DNA from: Castellaniella denitrificans
GTDB lineage: Bacteria > Pseudomonadota > Gammaproteobacteria > Burkholderiales > Burkholderiaceae_B
DNA length: 64,000 nt
Assembly (NCBI RefSeq): GCF_042653765.1
Contig: NZ_JBHSEZ010000006.1
Coordinates: 176,203-240,202 of the forward strand
Reading direction: 5' to 3'
The notes under the pieces were generated by a model. That model was not told where the DNA came from. It searched no databases and saw only the letters and a program-made list of their open reading frames with translations. The position numbers and the translations under genes were made by a program. Below are positions 46,456 to 55,364 of this stretch, piece after piece (the stretch's first letter is position 1; each line of letters begins with the position of its first letter).

Positions 46456-48378
46456 ATGAACTTCGAATCCCTGGGCCTGCGTCATTTCCACTGCGCGACG
46501 GACCCGCAGGGCATCGCCTGGCTGACCATCGACTGCGCCGGCAGCGCCGTCAACCGCCTGTCGGGCGACGTGCTGGCGGAACTGAACCGCGTCCTGGACC
46601 ATTTCCAGGCCGCTCCGCCCGCCGCGCTGGTGATCCGCTCGGGCAAGGCCGCCGGCTTCGTCGCGGGCGCCGACATCGACGAATTCTCCCAGCTGAACGA
46701 CGCCGCCACGGCGCGCGCCTTCATCGAGCGCGGCTGGACGGCCTTCAACCGCCTGGCGGCGGTGTCCTGGCCGACCCTGGCCCTGATCCAGGGCCACTGC
46801 ATGGGCGGCGGCCTGGAACTGGCCCTGGCCTGCCGCTACCGGATCGTCGTGGACCGGCCCGACACGCGCCTGTCCCTGCCCGAGGTCATGCTGGGCATCT
46901 TTCCCGGCTGGGGCGGCATGCTGCGCCTGCCCCGGCGCGTGGGCGCTCCCCTGGCCCTGGACATGATGCTGACGGGCCGCGCGCTGGACGCGCGCCGCGC
47001 CGCGTCGGCCGGGCTGGCCGACCTGTGCGTGCCGCCCCGCCTGGCGGAACAGTCCGCCGCGCGCCACGTCCTGTCCGGCCAGCCGGTGCGCGGCCCGAAG
47101 GGCAAGGACGCCTGGCTCAGCCACCCGATCCTGCGGCCGCTGCTGCTGCGCCAGGCCCGCAAGACCCTGGAAAAACGCGATCCGCAGGGCCACTACCCGG
47201 CCCCGCGCGCCATCCTGGAAATCTGGGCGCATCACGACGGCGACGCGCTGGCCGCGCCCGGGCTGATCGACGCCATCGTCCGGTCCGACACCGCCCGCAA
47301 CCTGCTGCGCGTGTTCCGCATGCAGGAGCGCCTGAAATCCTTCGGCAAGGCCGGGGGCCGGGCTCCCGCGCGGCACGTCCACGTGGTGGGCGCGGGCGTG
47401 ATGGGCGGCGACATCGCGGCCTGGTGCGCGCTCAAGGGCCTGACCGTCACCCTGCAGGACACGGACCGCGCGCGCATCGCCCAGGCCATCGGCCGCGCCC
47501 ACGCGCTGTATGCCCGCAAGATCCGGCCCGCCCGCGAGGCGCGGCTGGCGGCCGACCGCCTGATCCCGGACCCGGACGGCCAGGGCGTCGCCCGCGCCGA
47601 CCTGGTGATCGAGGCCATCAGCGAGAACCTGGACGCCAAGCGCGGCCTGTACGCCGCCATCGAGCCGCGCCTGAAGGACGGCGCGCTGCTGGCGACCAAC
47701 ACCTCCAGCCTGTCGCTGCAGGACCTGGGCCGGGACCTGGCGCGGCCGGAACGCCTGGTGGGGATCCATTTCTTCAATCCCGTCGCCAAGATGCCCCTGG
47801 TCGAGGTCGTGGCCGCGGAAGGCACCGATCCGGACGCCCAGGCCGCCGCCTGCGCCTTCGTCGGCCGGATCGGCAAGCTGCCCCTGCCGGTGAAGAGCGT
47901 GCCCGGCTTCCTGGTCAACGCCGTGCTGGCGCCCTACATGCTGGAAGCCATGCGCTGCGTGGACGAGGGCCTGCGCCCCGAAACCATCGACGCCGCGATG
48001 AAGGCCTACGGCATGCCCATGGGGCCGATCGAACTCGTCGACACCGTGGGCCTGGACATCGCCCGCGACGCCGGCGCGCAACTGACGGGCCAGGCCGCGC
48101 CGCCCGCCTGCCTGGCGCGCCACCTGGACCGCAACGAACTGGGCCGCAAGTCGGGCCAGGGCTTCTACCGCTGGCGCGAGGGCAAGCCCGTCCGCGCCGA
48201 GGCCGGTACGGCCCCGGCCGGGCTGGCGCGCCGCCTGCTGCAACCCTTGATCGATGCCACCCGCCGCCAGCTGGCGGCCGGCGTCGTCGCCGATTCCGAA
48301 CTCGCCAACGCGGGCGTGATCTTCGGAACGGGCTACGCACCTTATACGGGGGGACCCATGACACTCGACGACGATTGA
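46456..48378 (+). CDS. fadJ: Bifunctional enoyl-CoA hydratase/3-hydroxyacyl-CoA dehydrogenase, FadJ-like
   Basis: A 640-residue two-part enzyme. The N-terminal crotonase domain has GFVAGADIDEF (oxyanion hole) and catalytic glutamates in GHCMGGGLELALACRYR and LPEVMLGIFPGWGG. The C-terminal dehydrogenase has the NAD site HVVGAGVMGGDIAAWCALKG, the ATNTSSLSL segment and the catalytic histidine in GIHFFNPVAKMPLVEVV. It is about 75-90 residues shorter than E. coli FadJ/FadB, mostly at the C-terminus, so the second dehydrogenase subdomain may be reduced. It starts just after fadI (gap of one base). Confidence 0.92.
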   Translation: MNFESLGLRHFHCATDPQGIAWLTIDCAGSAVNRLSGDVLAELNRVLDHFQAAPPAALVIRSGKAAGFVAGADIDEFSQLNDAATARAFIERGWTAFNRLAAVSWPTLALIQGHCMGGGLELALACRYRIVVDRPDTRLSLPEVMLGIFPGWGGMLRLPRRVGAPLALDMMLTGRALDARRAASAGLADLCVPPRLAEQSAARHVLSGQPVRGPKGKDAWLSHPILRPLLLRQARKTLEKRDPQGHYPAPRAILEIWAHHDGDALAAPGLIDAIVRSDTARNLLRVFRMQERLKSFGKAGGRAPARHVHVVGAGVMGGDIAAWCALKGLTVTLQDTDRARIAQAIGRAHALYARKIRPAREARLAADRLIPDPDGQGVARADLVIEAISENLDAKRGLYAAIEPRLKDGALLATNTSSLSLQDLGRDLARPERLVGIHFFNPVAKMPLVEVVAAEGTDPDAQAAACAFVGRIGKLPLPVKSVPGFLVNAVLAPYMLEAMRCVDEGLRPETIDAAMKAYGMPMGPIELVDTVGLDIARDAGAQLTGQAAPPACLARHLDRNELGRKSGQGFYRWREGKPVRAEAGTAPAGLARRLLQPLIDATRRQLAAGVVADSELANAGVIFGTGYAPYTGGPMTLDDD

Positions 48379-48499
48379 TTCCGCCCTGACGCCGGCCTGA
48401 TTCCGGCGCCCCGCTGACTCGGACGACGCTGCGCGGATGCGCGGCGCAGGGAGGTCTTTGCCCAATTCATTCAGAAGGCCGCAGGCATCCGCCGCGCAG

Positions 48500-48525
48500 C
48501 CAGGGGACATGCGTCCCTGGATTTT
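48500..48525 (+). terminator. Probable terminator after the fadE-fadI-fadJ operon
   Basis: The stem CCAGGG(G)AC/GTCCCTGG with one bulged G and loop ATGC is followed by ATTTT. It lies 120 bases past the fadJ stop and about 100 bases before fadL, so fadL probably has its own promoter in the remaining spacer, which shows no strong consensus. Confidence 0.55.
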
Positions 48526-48621
48526 AACCCTAAGCCCGACGTGGTTGATCGGGCAGTACCCAATCGCAGGAAAGCCTGCACACGAAGACGACTTTTCATC
48601 CATAAATCCGGAGGTGACACG

Positions 48622-49962
48622 ATGAAAACGCAACACACGCTCAAGACCCTGTCGGCCCTGATCCTGGGCCTGGGCGCCATGGGCGTCGCCCACGGTTCGG
48701 GCTTCCAGCTGCTGGAGCAGAACGGCAGCGGCCTGGGCAGCGCCTATGCCGGCTCCGCCGCCATCGGCGAAAACGCCAGCGCAAACTATTTCAATCCCGC
48801 CAGCATCACCCTGCTGCCGGGCATGAACGTCAGCGCGGGCGCGGTGGCGATCAAGCCGAGCTTCAAGTTCTCGAACGACGGCAGCACCAGCCCATTGGGG
48901 ACGGCAGCCACGGGCGGCAACGGCGGCGACGCCGGCTCCTGGGCCGCCGTGCCCAACGCCCACTTCACCTGGGAGGTCAACCCGCGCGTCTGGCTGGGTC
49001 TGAGCGTGGGCGCGCCCTTCGGCCTGATGACCGACTACGAGGAAGGCTGGGCCGGCCGCTACCACTCGGAAAAATTCTCCATCGAGAGCATCAACGTCAA
49101 CCCGTCCATCGCCTTCAAGGCCACAGACACGCTGTCCTTCGGCGTGGGCGTGAACTGGATACAACTGGATGCGGACTATCGCAAGGCGGTCCCCGGAGTC
49201 ATGCCGGCCGGTGGCCCCGGTGTCCCCGGCTACTACGGCGACCTGAGCACCAAGGTCACGGCGAAAGGCGATGCCTGGGGCTGGAACGCCGGTATCCTGT
49301 GGCAGGCCACGCCGGACACGCGCTTCGGCCTGTCCTACCGGTCCAAGGTCAAGATCGATGCGGACGGCACCACGAAGATCTCAAACCGGGACATTAATCC
49401 TAGTGCGGGTTTCGGAACGGGTGCTGGAATCGTCAACGCACTCAGTGGATCGTTCAACGCAGAAACATCTGTTGAGCTGCCCGACACCGCCATCTTCAGC
49501 GTGGTGCACCAGTTGAACGACCGCTGGACTCTGCTGGGCGACGTATCCTGGACAGGCTGGAGCAGCATTCCTCGGCTGACAATCAACACGGCGCATCCCA
49601 ATCCGGCGGCACAGACAAGCAGCCTCGACCTGCGCTTCAAGGACTCCTGGCGCGTCGCCCTGGGCGCGCACTACCGCTACAGCGACGCCTGGACCTTCAA
49701 GGGCGGCGTGGCCTGGGACCAGTCGCCGGTGCGCGACGACGCCTATCGGCCGTCCGCCCTGCCGGACAACGACCGCTACTGGCTGTCCCTGGGCGCGCAG
49801 TACAACTTCAGCAAGAACACCAGCATCGACGTCGGCTACACCCACCTGTTCGTGAAGAGCACCTCGGTCAACAACGCTTCCTCCAAGGAAGCCGGCGTGC
49901 TGAAGGGCGACTACGACAGCAGCGGCGATCTGATCGGCGTGCAGTTCTCGCACCGCTTCTGA
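48622..49962 (+). CDS. fadL: Outer-membrane long-chain fatty acid transporter, FadL family
   Basis: A 446-residue beta-barrel protein with a cleaved signal peptide (TLSALILGLGAMGVAHG; mature from about SGFQLLEQNGSG). The FadL hatch motif appears as ENASANYFNPASITLLPGM, and TDYEEGWAGRYHSEKFSIESINVNPSIAFK is also conserved. The final strand ends in Phe (GVQFSHRF), the outer-membrane assembly signal. GGAGGTGA stands before the ATG. The segment 49370-49640 is less GC-rich and uses different codons from its flanks, perhaps from a variable loop or local recombination. Its neighbours make fatty-acid uptake likely, although FadL homologs also import aromatic compounds. Confidence 0.92.
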   Translation: MKTQHTLKTLSALILGLGAMGVAHGSGFQLLEQNGSGLGSAYAGSAAIGENASANYFNPASITLLPGMNVSAGAVAIKPSFKFSNDGSTSPLGTAATGGNGGDAGSWAAVPNAHFTWEVNPRVWLGLSVGAPFGLMTDYEEGWAGRYHSEKFSIESINVNPSIAFKATDTLSFGVGVNWIQLDADYRKAVPGVMPAGGPGVPGYYGDLSTKVTAKGDAWGWNAGILWQATPDTRFGLSYRSKVKIDADGTTKISNRDINPSAGFGTGAGIVNALSGSFNAETSVELPDTAIFSVVHQLNDRWTLLGDVSWTGWSSIPRLTINTAHPNPAAQTSSLDLRFKDSWRVALGAHYRYSDAWTFKGGVAWDQSPVRDDAYRPSALPDNDRYWLSLGAQYNFSKNTSIDVGYTHLFVKSTSVNNASSKEAGVLKGDYDSSGDLIGVQFSHRF

Positions 49963-49984
49963 GCGTAGCGACCGTGAGCCTGGC

Positions 49985-50515
49985 ATGAAGTTGTCGCAGT
50001 TGAAACGCCTGCCGCCCCGGTGGCGGGCGCGTGCCATGCGCACGGGCTTCAATCTCCACCCGGCCTTCCGTTCGACGGGAGGCCGGGTGGAATACGTGTC
50101 CCACGACCTGCTGCACGTGCGCGTGCGCCTGGCGCTGACGCGCCGCACCCGCAACATCGTGGGCTCGATCTTCGGCGGCTCGCTGTTCGCCGTGACCGAC
50201 GGCGTGCACGTGGGCATGCTGATGGCCCGCCTCGACCGGGACGCCATCATCTGGGACAAGGCCGCCGAGATCCGCTACCGCAAGCCCGCATTCCGCACGC
50301 TGTACGCGGACTTCATCCTGACCGAGGCCGAACTGCGGGGCATCCGCGAGGAACTGGACCGCGACCACGAGGCCGAGCGGGTCTATCAGGTGGACCTGAA
50401 GGACGCCGACGGCACGGTGCACACGGAAGTCCGGCGCACCATCTACCTGGCCGACAAGGCCTATTACAAACAACGCAAGCCGCGCCCCGGCGCGGCGGGA
50501 GACGCATCATCATGA
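49985..50515 (+). CDS. DUF4442 hotdog-fold protein, possible thioesterase
   Basis: The 176-residue protein resembles the DUF4442 hotdog family: the N-terminal LNLHPAFR-like segment (GFNLHPAFRSTGGRVEYVSHD), the central helix in NIVGSIFGGSLFAVTDGVHVGML and the strand KAAEIRYRKPAF. Members are often annotated as thioesterases acting on acyl-CoA, but activity is mostly unproven. It lies 22 bases after fadL and overlaps the next gene by ATGA, tying it to fatty-acid metabolism. The function given is a family-level inference. Confidence 0.75.
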   Translation: MKLSQLKRLPPRWRARAMRTGFNLHPAFRSTGGRVEYVSHDLLHVRVRLALTRRTRNIVGSIFGGSLFAVTDGVHVGMLMARLDRDAIIWDKAAEIRYRKPAFRTLYADFILTEAELRGIREELDRDHEAERVYQVDLKDADGTVHTEVRRTIYLADKAYYKQRKPRPGAAGDASS

Positions 50516-51186
50516 CCCATCCGAACACATCGCCCGATTCCGCGTGGCCCTCCCGCACGGCGGCCCGGCCGGCGCGCGCCGGCCTGCTGCGCGGCGCACT
50601 GGCCCCCTTGGGCGCCGCGCTGGCCCTGGCCGCCGCCGGCCTGTGCGCGGCCCCGCCCGCCCTGGCCCTGACCGTGGCCAACGTGGACGTGCCGGAGCAG
50701 CAGTCGGTCGCGGGCAGCGACCTGGTGCTGAACGGCGCCGGGCTGCGCCAGCGCTTCGTCTTCCACGTCTACGTCGCCGCCCTGTACCGGCCGCAGCCGA
50801 CGAAGGACGCCGAGGCGATCCTGAACAGCCCCGAGCCCCAGATGCTGCGCCTGACCCTGCTGCGCGACATCAACAGCAAGGCGCTGACCGACGCGCTGAA
50901 CGACGGCCTGAAGGCCAACTGCACCGAGGCCGAGCTGAAGGACATGGCCGACACCATCGCCCACTTCGAGGCCTTCATGAAGACCGGCGGCGAGGGCGCC
51001 TCGGGCGACCGGGTGGACATCGTTTTCAATCAGGGGACAGTCTCGGTATCATTCAAGGGCAAGGCTCTGGGGGAGGTCAAGGATCCCCGTTTCGCCACCG
51101 CGCTCCTGAAGGTCTGGCTGGGCGCCCACCCGGCCCAGGAATCCCTGAAAGCGGCCCTGCTGGGCCAGGAATCCAAAAGCAACTGA
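50512..51186 (+). CDS. Exported chalcone-isomerase-like domain protein
   Basis: A 224-residue protein with an N-terminal Ala/Leu-rich signal segment (LALAAAGLCAAPPALALTVANV) and a chalcone-isomerase-like fold: VNVPEQ-like VDVPEQQSVAGSDLVLNGAGLRQRFVFHVYVAALYRPQ, then LRLTLLRDINSKALTDALNDGL and VDIVFNQGTVSVSFKGKALG. Bacterial proteins of this domain are exported and of unknown function; the plant relatives include fatty-acid-binding proteins (FAPs) as well as the flavonoid enzyme. Its position between a hotdog-fold gene and fadD makes fatty-acid binding plausible (inference). It overlaps the previous gene by 4 bases. Confidence 0.8.
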   Translation: MTHPNTSPDSAWPSRTAARPARAGLLRGALAPLGAALALAAAGLCAAPPALALTVANVDVPEQQSVAGSDLVLNGAGLRQRFVFHVYVAALYRPQPTKDAEAILNSPEPQMLRLTLLRDINSKALTDALNDGLKANCTEAELKDMADTIAHFEAFMKTGGEGASGDRVDIVFNQGTVSVSFKGKALGEVKDPRFATALLKVWLGAHPAQESLKAALLGQESKSN

Positions 51187-51209
51187 TCTGACATAAAAGG
51201 AACCGCATC

Positions 51210-52919
51210 ATGGAACGCATCTGGCTGGAACACTACCCCGAAGGAGTGCCGGCTGACATCACCGACCAGGCCGCCGCCTTCGACTCGCTGGCCGACCTGT
51301 TCGAACAAAGCTGCGGGCGGTATGCCGGCAACACGGCCTACGTCAGCATGGGTGCGTCCATGACTTACGCGCAGACGCTGGACAAGGCCCGGGCCTTCGC
51401 GGCCTGGCTGCAGGCCCAGGGGGTGGCCAAGGGCGACCGCGTCGCGCTGATGATGCCCAACCTGCTGCAATACCCGATCTGCCTGTTCGGCACGCTGATG
51501 GCGGGCGCGGTGGTGGTCAACACCAATCCCCTCTACACGCCGCACGAACTGCACCACCAGCTGAGCGACTCCGGCGCGTCCACGGTGGTGGTGGCGGAAA
51601 ACTTCGCCCACACCCTGCAGCAGGCGATGGCCGGCACCCAGGTGAAGCGCGTGGTCGTGACTTCGCTGGGCGAGCTGCTGAACTTTCCCAAGGGCCTGAT
51701 CACCGACCTGGTGGTCCGCCACGTCAAGAAAATGGTGCCCGCCTGGAACATCCCGGGCGCCCTGCGCCTGCGCGACGCGCTGGCCGAAGGCGCCCGCGCG
51801 CCCTATCATCGCCCCGCGCTGACGCACGCCGACCTCGCGGCGCTGCAGTACACGGGCGGCACCACGGGCGTGGCCAAGGGCGCCATGCTGAGCCATGGCA
51901 ACCTGGTGTCCAACGTCTGCCAGGCCTACGCCTGGGTGCGGCCCTACTGCCAGGGCGACCGCGAATGCATCGTGACGGCGCTCCCGCTCTACCACATCTT
52001 CGCCCTGACGGCGAACTGCCTGACCTTCATGCGCCTGGGCGCCAGCAACCTGCTGATCGTCAATCCGCGCGACATTCCGGGCTTCGTCAAGGAACTGGGC
52101 AAGGCCCGGTTCACCGCCCTGACGGGGGTGAACACGCTGTTCAACGCCCTGCTGAACCATCCCGATTTCGGCAAGCTGGACTTCAGCGGCCTGAACATCA
52201 CGCTGGGCGGCGGCATGGCCGTCCAGGAAGCCATCGCGGAGCGCTGGCTGAAGACCACCGGCAAGCCCATCGCCCAGGCCTACGGGCTGACGGAAACCTC
52301 GCCCGCCGTGACCATCAATCCGCTCGACAAGATCGATTTCAACGGTTCGATCGGCCTGCCGGTGCCGTCCACGGACGTCGCCGTGCGCAACGACAACCGC
52401 ACCATGGCGATCGGCGAGTCGGGCGAGATCTGCGTCAAGGGTCCGCAGGTCACGTCCGGCTACTGGAACCGCCCCGAGGAGACCGCCAAGGTCTTCGACG
52501 CGGACGGCTGGCTGCTGACCGGCGACGTCGGCTACATGAACGACAAGGGCTACGTGTTCCTGCTGGACCGCAAGAAGGACATGATCCTGGTGTCGGGCTT
52601 CAACGTGTATCCGAACGAGGTCGAGGCCGCCGCCATCGAGCATCCCGGCATCCTGGAGGCCGCCGCCATCGGCGTGCCCAACGGCGCCGCCGGCGAGGTG
52701 GTCAAGCTCTACGTGATCCGCAAGGACCCGAACCTGACCGAGGCCGACGTGATCGCCCATTGCCGCAAGCTGCTGACGGGCTACAAGGTGCCGAAGTTCG
52801 TGGAATTCCGCGAGGACCTGCCGCGCAGCAACGTGGGCAAGATCCTGCGCAAGGAACTGCGCAACGAAGACGTCGGCCAGAAAACGACCCACGAAATGAC
52901 CGCGGCCCCGAAGGCCTGA
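51210..52919 (+). CDS. fadD: Long-chain fatty-acid-CoA ligase
   Basis: The 569-residue adenylate-forming enzyme activates fatty acids to acyl-CoA, coupled to their uptake at the inner membrane. It has the AMP-binding P-loop YTGGTTGVAKGAMLSH, the YGLTETSP motif, the LLTGDVGYMNDKGYVFLLDRKKDMI hinge and the C-terminal catalytic-Lys motif RSNVGKILRKELR. Length and the N-terminus (IWLEHYPEGVPADI) match FadD of proteobacteria. AAAGGAA lies before the ATG. It is the last gene of the + strand fatty-acid island and converges on ggt. Confidence 0.95.
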   Translation: MERIWLEHYPEGVPADITDQAAAFDSLADLFEQSCGRYAGNTAYVSMGASMTYAQTLDKARAFAAWLQAQGVAKGDRVALMMPNLLQYPICLFGTLMAGAVVVNTNPLYTPHELHHQLSDSGASTVVVAENFAHTLQQAMAGTQVKRVVVTSLGELLNFPKGLITDLVVRHVKKMVPAWNIPGALRLRDALAEGARAPYHRPALTHADLAALQYTGGTTGVAKGAMLSHGNLVSNVCQAYAWVRPYCQGDRECIVTALPLYHIFALTANCLTFMRLGASNLLIVNPRDIPGFVKELGKARFTALTGVNTLFNALLNHPDFGKLDFSGLNITLGGGMAVQEAIAERWLKTTGKPIAQAYGLTETSPAVTINPLDKIDFNGSIGLPVPSTDVAVRNDNRTMAIGESGEICVKGPQVTSGYWNRPEETAKVFDADGWLLTGDVGYMNDKGYVFLLDRKKDMILVSGFNVYPNEVEAAAIEHPGILEAAAIGVPNGAAGEVVKLYVIRKDPNLTEADVIAHCRKLLTGYKVPKFVEFREDLPRSNVGKILRKELRNEDVGQKTTHEMTAAPKA

Positions 52920-52972
52920 TATTCCGCGGGGCGACTCGGAGTGGCAAGCTCCGATGCCCTGCCCGCCGGTCT

Positions 52973-54751
52973 TTAATATCCCAGCGTGCGTCCATCCGGA
53001 TTGCGCGGATCGGATGCCCCATACAGCAGCCCGTCACGCACCTGAATGGTCTGCGTGCGACCCATCGTCGGCTTCAGCGCAATGTGATGGCCGTAGCTGC
53101 GCAACAGCGCCAGGGTGTCGGGGCTGAAGCCCTTTTCGATCCGCAGTTCATCGGGCCACCACTGATGGTGAAAGCGCGGCGTGGCGGCGGCCTCGGCGGG
53201 ATTCATGGCGAAATCGATCGCATCGGTCACGGTTTCCAGCACCGTCGTGATGATGCGCGCCCCCCCTGGGCTGCCGGTGACCAGCCAGGGCCGCCCGTCC
53301 TTCAGCACCAAAGTAGGCGTCATCGACGACAAGGGGCGCTTGCCAGGCTGAATGGCATTGGCTTCGCCGCCGATCAGGCCGTAGACGTTCGCCACCCCCG
53401 GTTTGGCCGAAAAGTCATCCATTTCGTTGTTCAGCAGGATGCCGGTGCCCTGGGCCACGATGCCGGAACCGAAATTGGTGTTCAGCGTGTAGGTCACGGC
53501 CACGGCATTGCCCGCCGCATCGACCACGGAATAATGGGTTGTCTGGTCGCTTTCGTAAGGCTGCGGCTTACCCGGGTGGATCTGCGACGACGGGCGCGCG
53601 TGGGTGGCGTCGATGGTCGCGGCCAGCTTGCGCGCATAGGCTTTCGAGGTCAGCCCCGCGACCGGCACCTTCACGAAATCGGTATCCCCCAGGTATTCCG
53701 AGCGATCCGCATAGGCCAGCTTCATGGCCTCGGCCATATGATGAATGGCCTGCGCGCTGCCCGCCCCCCAGTCCGACATGGGCCAGCCTTCCATCATGTT
53801 CAGGATCTGGACCAGGTGGATGCCACCGGAACTGGGCGGCGGCATGGTGACCACGCGGTAGCCCCGGTAGGTGCCGACGATGGGGGTGCGTTCGACGACC
53901 CGGTAGCTGCGCAGATCATCGGCCGTGATCAGCCCGCCGTGGCGGCTCATCTCGGCCACGATCTTGTCCCCGATCGGCCCTTGGTAAAACGCATCCGCAC
54001 CCTGGCGGGCGATCAGACGCATGGACTCCGCCAGGTCGCGCTGCACCAGCGTATCACCCTGTTGCAGCGGCTTTCCATCACGCCAGAAAATCGCCCGCGT
54101 CGCCGGCCACTGCCCCATGGATTTGCTGGTATGGGCCAGCGTTTCGGCCAAGGTCTGGCTGACCGGGTAGCCGTGTTCGGCCAGCGAGATCGCCGGCGCC
54201 ATGACACGCGACAGGGGCAGGCTGCCCCAGCGCCGCAGCGCATGGGTCAGGCCGGCCACCGTGCCCGGGACCCCGACCGCCAGCGGCGTGTACAGGGACC
54301 GGCCTTCCACCACGTTGCCCTTGTCATCCAGGTACATGTCGCGGTTGGCGCCGGCCGGGGCCATCTCGCGGAAATCCAGTGCAAAGTCCCGCCCCGTGCG
54401 GGCCTCGTGGACCATCATGAAGCCACCCCCGCCCAGGTTGCCGGCATTGGGCAGCGCGACCGCCAGCGCGAAGCCCACGGCGACGGCCGCATCGACGGCA
54501 TTCCCGCCCGCCTGCAACACCTGAAGCCCGGCCTGGCTGGCCAGTGCCTGTTCGGATGCCACCATCCCACGCCGTGCGACGACCGGATGGAAGATATCCA
54601 TGTCGAAGTCGTACGCCGCCGCGGCGGCGCGATTCACCGCCGTCGTGGCCGGGGCGCTTGCCGGCGCCAGCGCCGTGGTCTTTGGGGGGACGGCGGCACA
54701 CGCCGTCAACAGGCCCAGCGCGAGCAGGACCGCATGCAGTTTGAATTTCAT
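52973..54751 (-). CDS. ggt: Gamma-glutamyltranspeptidase, lipoprotein form
   Basis: The 592-residue precursor cleaves glutathione and other gamma-glutamyl compounds outside the cytoplasm. The start at 54751 is chosen since AGGAGCC precedes it and a lipoprotein signal follows (LLALGLLTAC, Cys about 18). Self-cleavage is expected before Thr404 in DQTTHYSVVD, giving large and small subunits. The GGNAVDAAVAVGFALAVALPNAGNLGGGGFM region and the small-subunit SSMTPTLVL and GSPGGARI motifs are present. Lipid anchoring differs from the soluble E. coli enzyme. Codon use seems somewhat less GC-biased than that of its neighbours. Confidence 0.94.
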   Translation of the reverse strand: MKFKLHAVLLALGLLTACAAVPPKTTALAPASAPATTAVNRAAAAAYDFDMDIFHPVVARRGMVASEQALASQAGLQVLQAGGNAVDAAVAVGFALAVALPNAGNLGGGGFMMVHEARTGRDFALDFREMAPAGANRDMYLDDKGNVVEGRSLYTPLAVGVPGTVAGLTHALRRWGSLPLSRVMAPAISLAEHGYPVSQTLAETLAHTSKSMGQWPATRAIFWRDGKPLQQGDTLVQRDLAESMRLIARQGADAFYQGPIGDKIVAEMSRHGGLITADDLRSYRVVERTPIVGTYRGYRVVTMPPPSSGGIHLVQILNMMEGWPMSDWGAGSAQAIHHMAEAMKLAYADRSEYLGDTDFVKVPVAGLTSKAYARKLAATIDATHARPSSQIHPGKPQPYESDQTTHYSVVDAAGNAVAVTYTLNTNFGSGIVAQGTGILLNNEMDDFSAKPGVANVYGLIGGEANAIQPGKRPLSSMTPTLVLKDGRPWLVTGSPGGARIITTVLETVTDAIDFAMNPAEAAATPRFHHQWWPDELRIEKGFSPDTLALLRSYGHHIALKPTMGRTQTIQVRDGLLYGASDPRNPDGRTLGY

Positions 54752-54806
54752 GGGGGCTCCTCCGGATCGGCCGCTCCGGGCCAGTACCGGACACCCTACT
54801 GACTGA

Positions 54807-54888
54807 CTGTCAGGGCACACAATCGGGGCTTGCCCTGACAGGTCCGCCAGATGTCGAAGCACGGTGCGCGGGGATCCGCGCACCGTGC
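54807..54888. terminator. Two strong hairpins between the small DUF gene and ggt
   Basis: Hairpin one has an 11-base perfect stem (CTGTCAGGGCA with TGCCCTGACAG, 54807-54841). Hairpin two has a 13-base perfect stem (GCACGGTGCGCGG with CCGCGCACCGTGC, loop GGAT, 54859-54888). No T-run follows either on the minus strand. They may stop or process the transcript coming from the tct side. Confidence 0.5.
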
Positions 54889-54907
54889 GCCGGCTTCGCG
54901 TGCCGCG

Positions 54908-55318
54908 TCAGGCCGCGCCGAACACGATCGGTTCGCCGCCCCGGTCGAAGGCCAGCAGCGAGCCGATCGTGCCGTACTTGATCATCTGCGTCATGCGCTG
55001 GAAGGCCTGATCGACGTCCTTGTTGTCCGGCAGGTAGGCCGACTGGTCGGCGATGGCGGCGACGAATACGACCTGCCAGTCCTGGCCGGTGCGGCGCGAT
55101 TCCTCGACCAGCGCGGCGAACGTATCCAGTTCGCCGGGGGTCTTGTCCACGCACAGGATGGGCGTCAGTTCGCCGCCTTCGCCCCGCGCATGGCTGGCCT
55201 TCTGCTCCGGCGTGGCGTCGTCCGGCACCGTGCTGGCGGCAAAGACGAACAGCAGGCGCTGCGGTTCGGGTTGCAGGCGCGCGGCCTGCAGAAGATCGTC
55301 GAAACAGGTGATGTCCAT
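54908..55318 (-). CDS. Uncharacterised conserved small protein (SseB-like/'ribonucleotide reductase alpha' misnamed family)
   Basis: A 136-residue acidic soluble protein starting MDITCFDDLLQAARLQPEPQRLLFVFA. The start at 55318 is preferred over an ATG at 55345, which lacks a properly spaced ribosome-binding site. Motifs include GEGGELTPILCVDKTPGELDTFAALVEESRRTGQDWQVVFVAAI and QRMTQMIKYGTIGSLLAFDRGGEPIVF. I recall similar betaproteobacterial proteins carrying the label ribonucleotide reductase subunit alpha, but nothing here (size, no reductase motifs) supports that. It lies downstream of tctA on the same strand. Function unknown. Confidence 0.7.
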   Translation of the reverse strand: MDITCFDDLLQAARLQPEPQRLLFVFAASTVPDDATPEQKASHARGEGGELTPILCVDKTPGELDTFAALVEESRRTGQDWQVVFVAAIADQSAYLPDNKDVDQAFQRMTQMIKYGTIGSLLAFDRGGEPIVFGAA

Positions 55319-55364
55319 GACGGCGGCCCTTGAGAAAGCCTTCATCCTACAGGATTCCGCCGGT

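Noticed and set aside
46159..49164. Very long open frame on the minus strand antisense to fadI, fadJ and fadL
   Set aside because: It has no recognisable domain, is Gln/Arg/Gly-biased as expected from antisense frames in GC-rich DNA, and the + strand genes are clearly real.
42140..52919. Fatty-acid island as a recent mobile insertion
   Set aside because: Codon use is like that of the rest of the window, and no integrase, tRNA target, direct repeat or insertion sequence flanks it; only the position is unusual.
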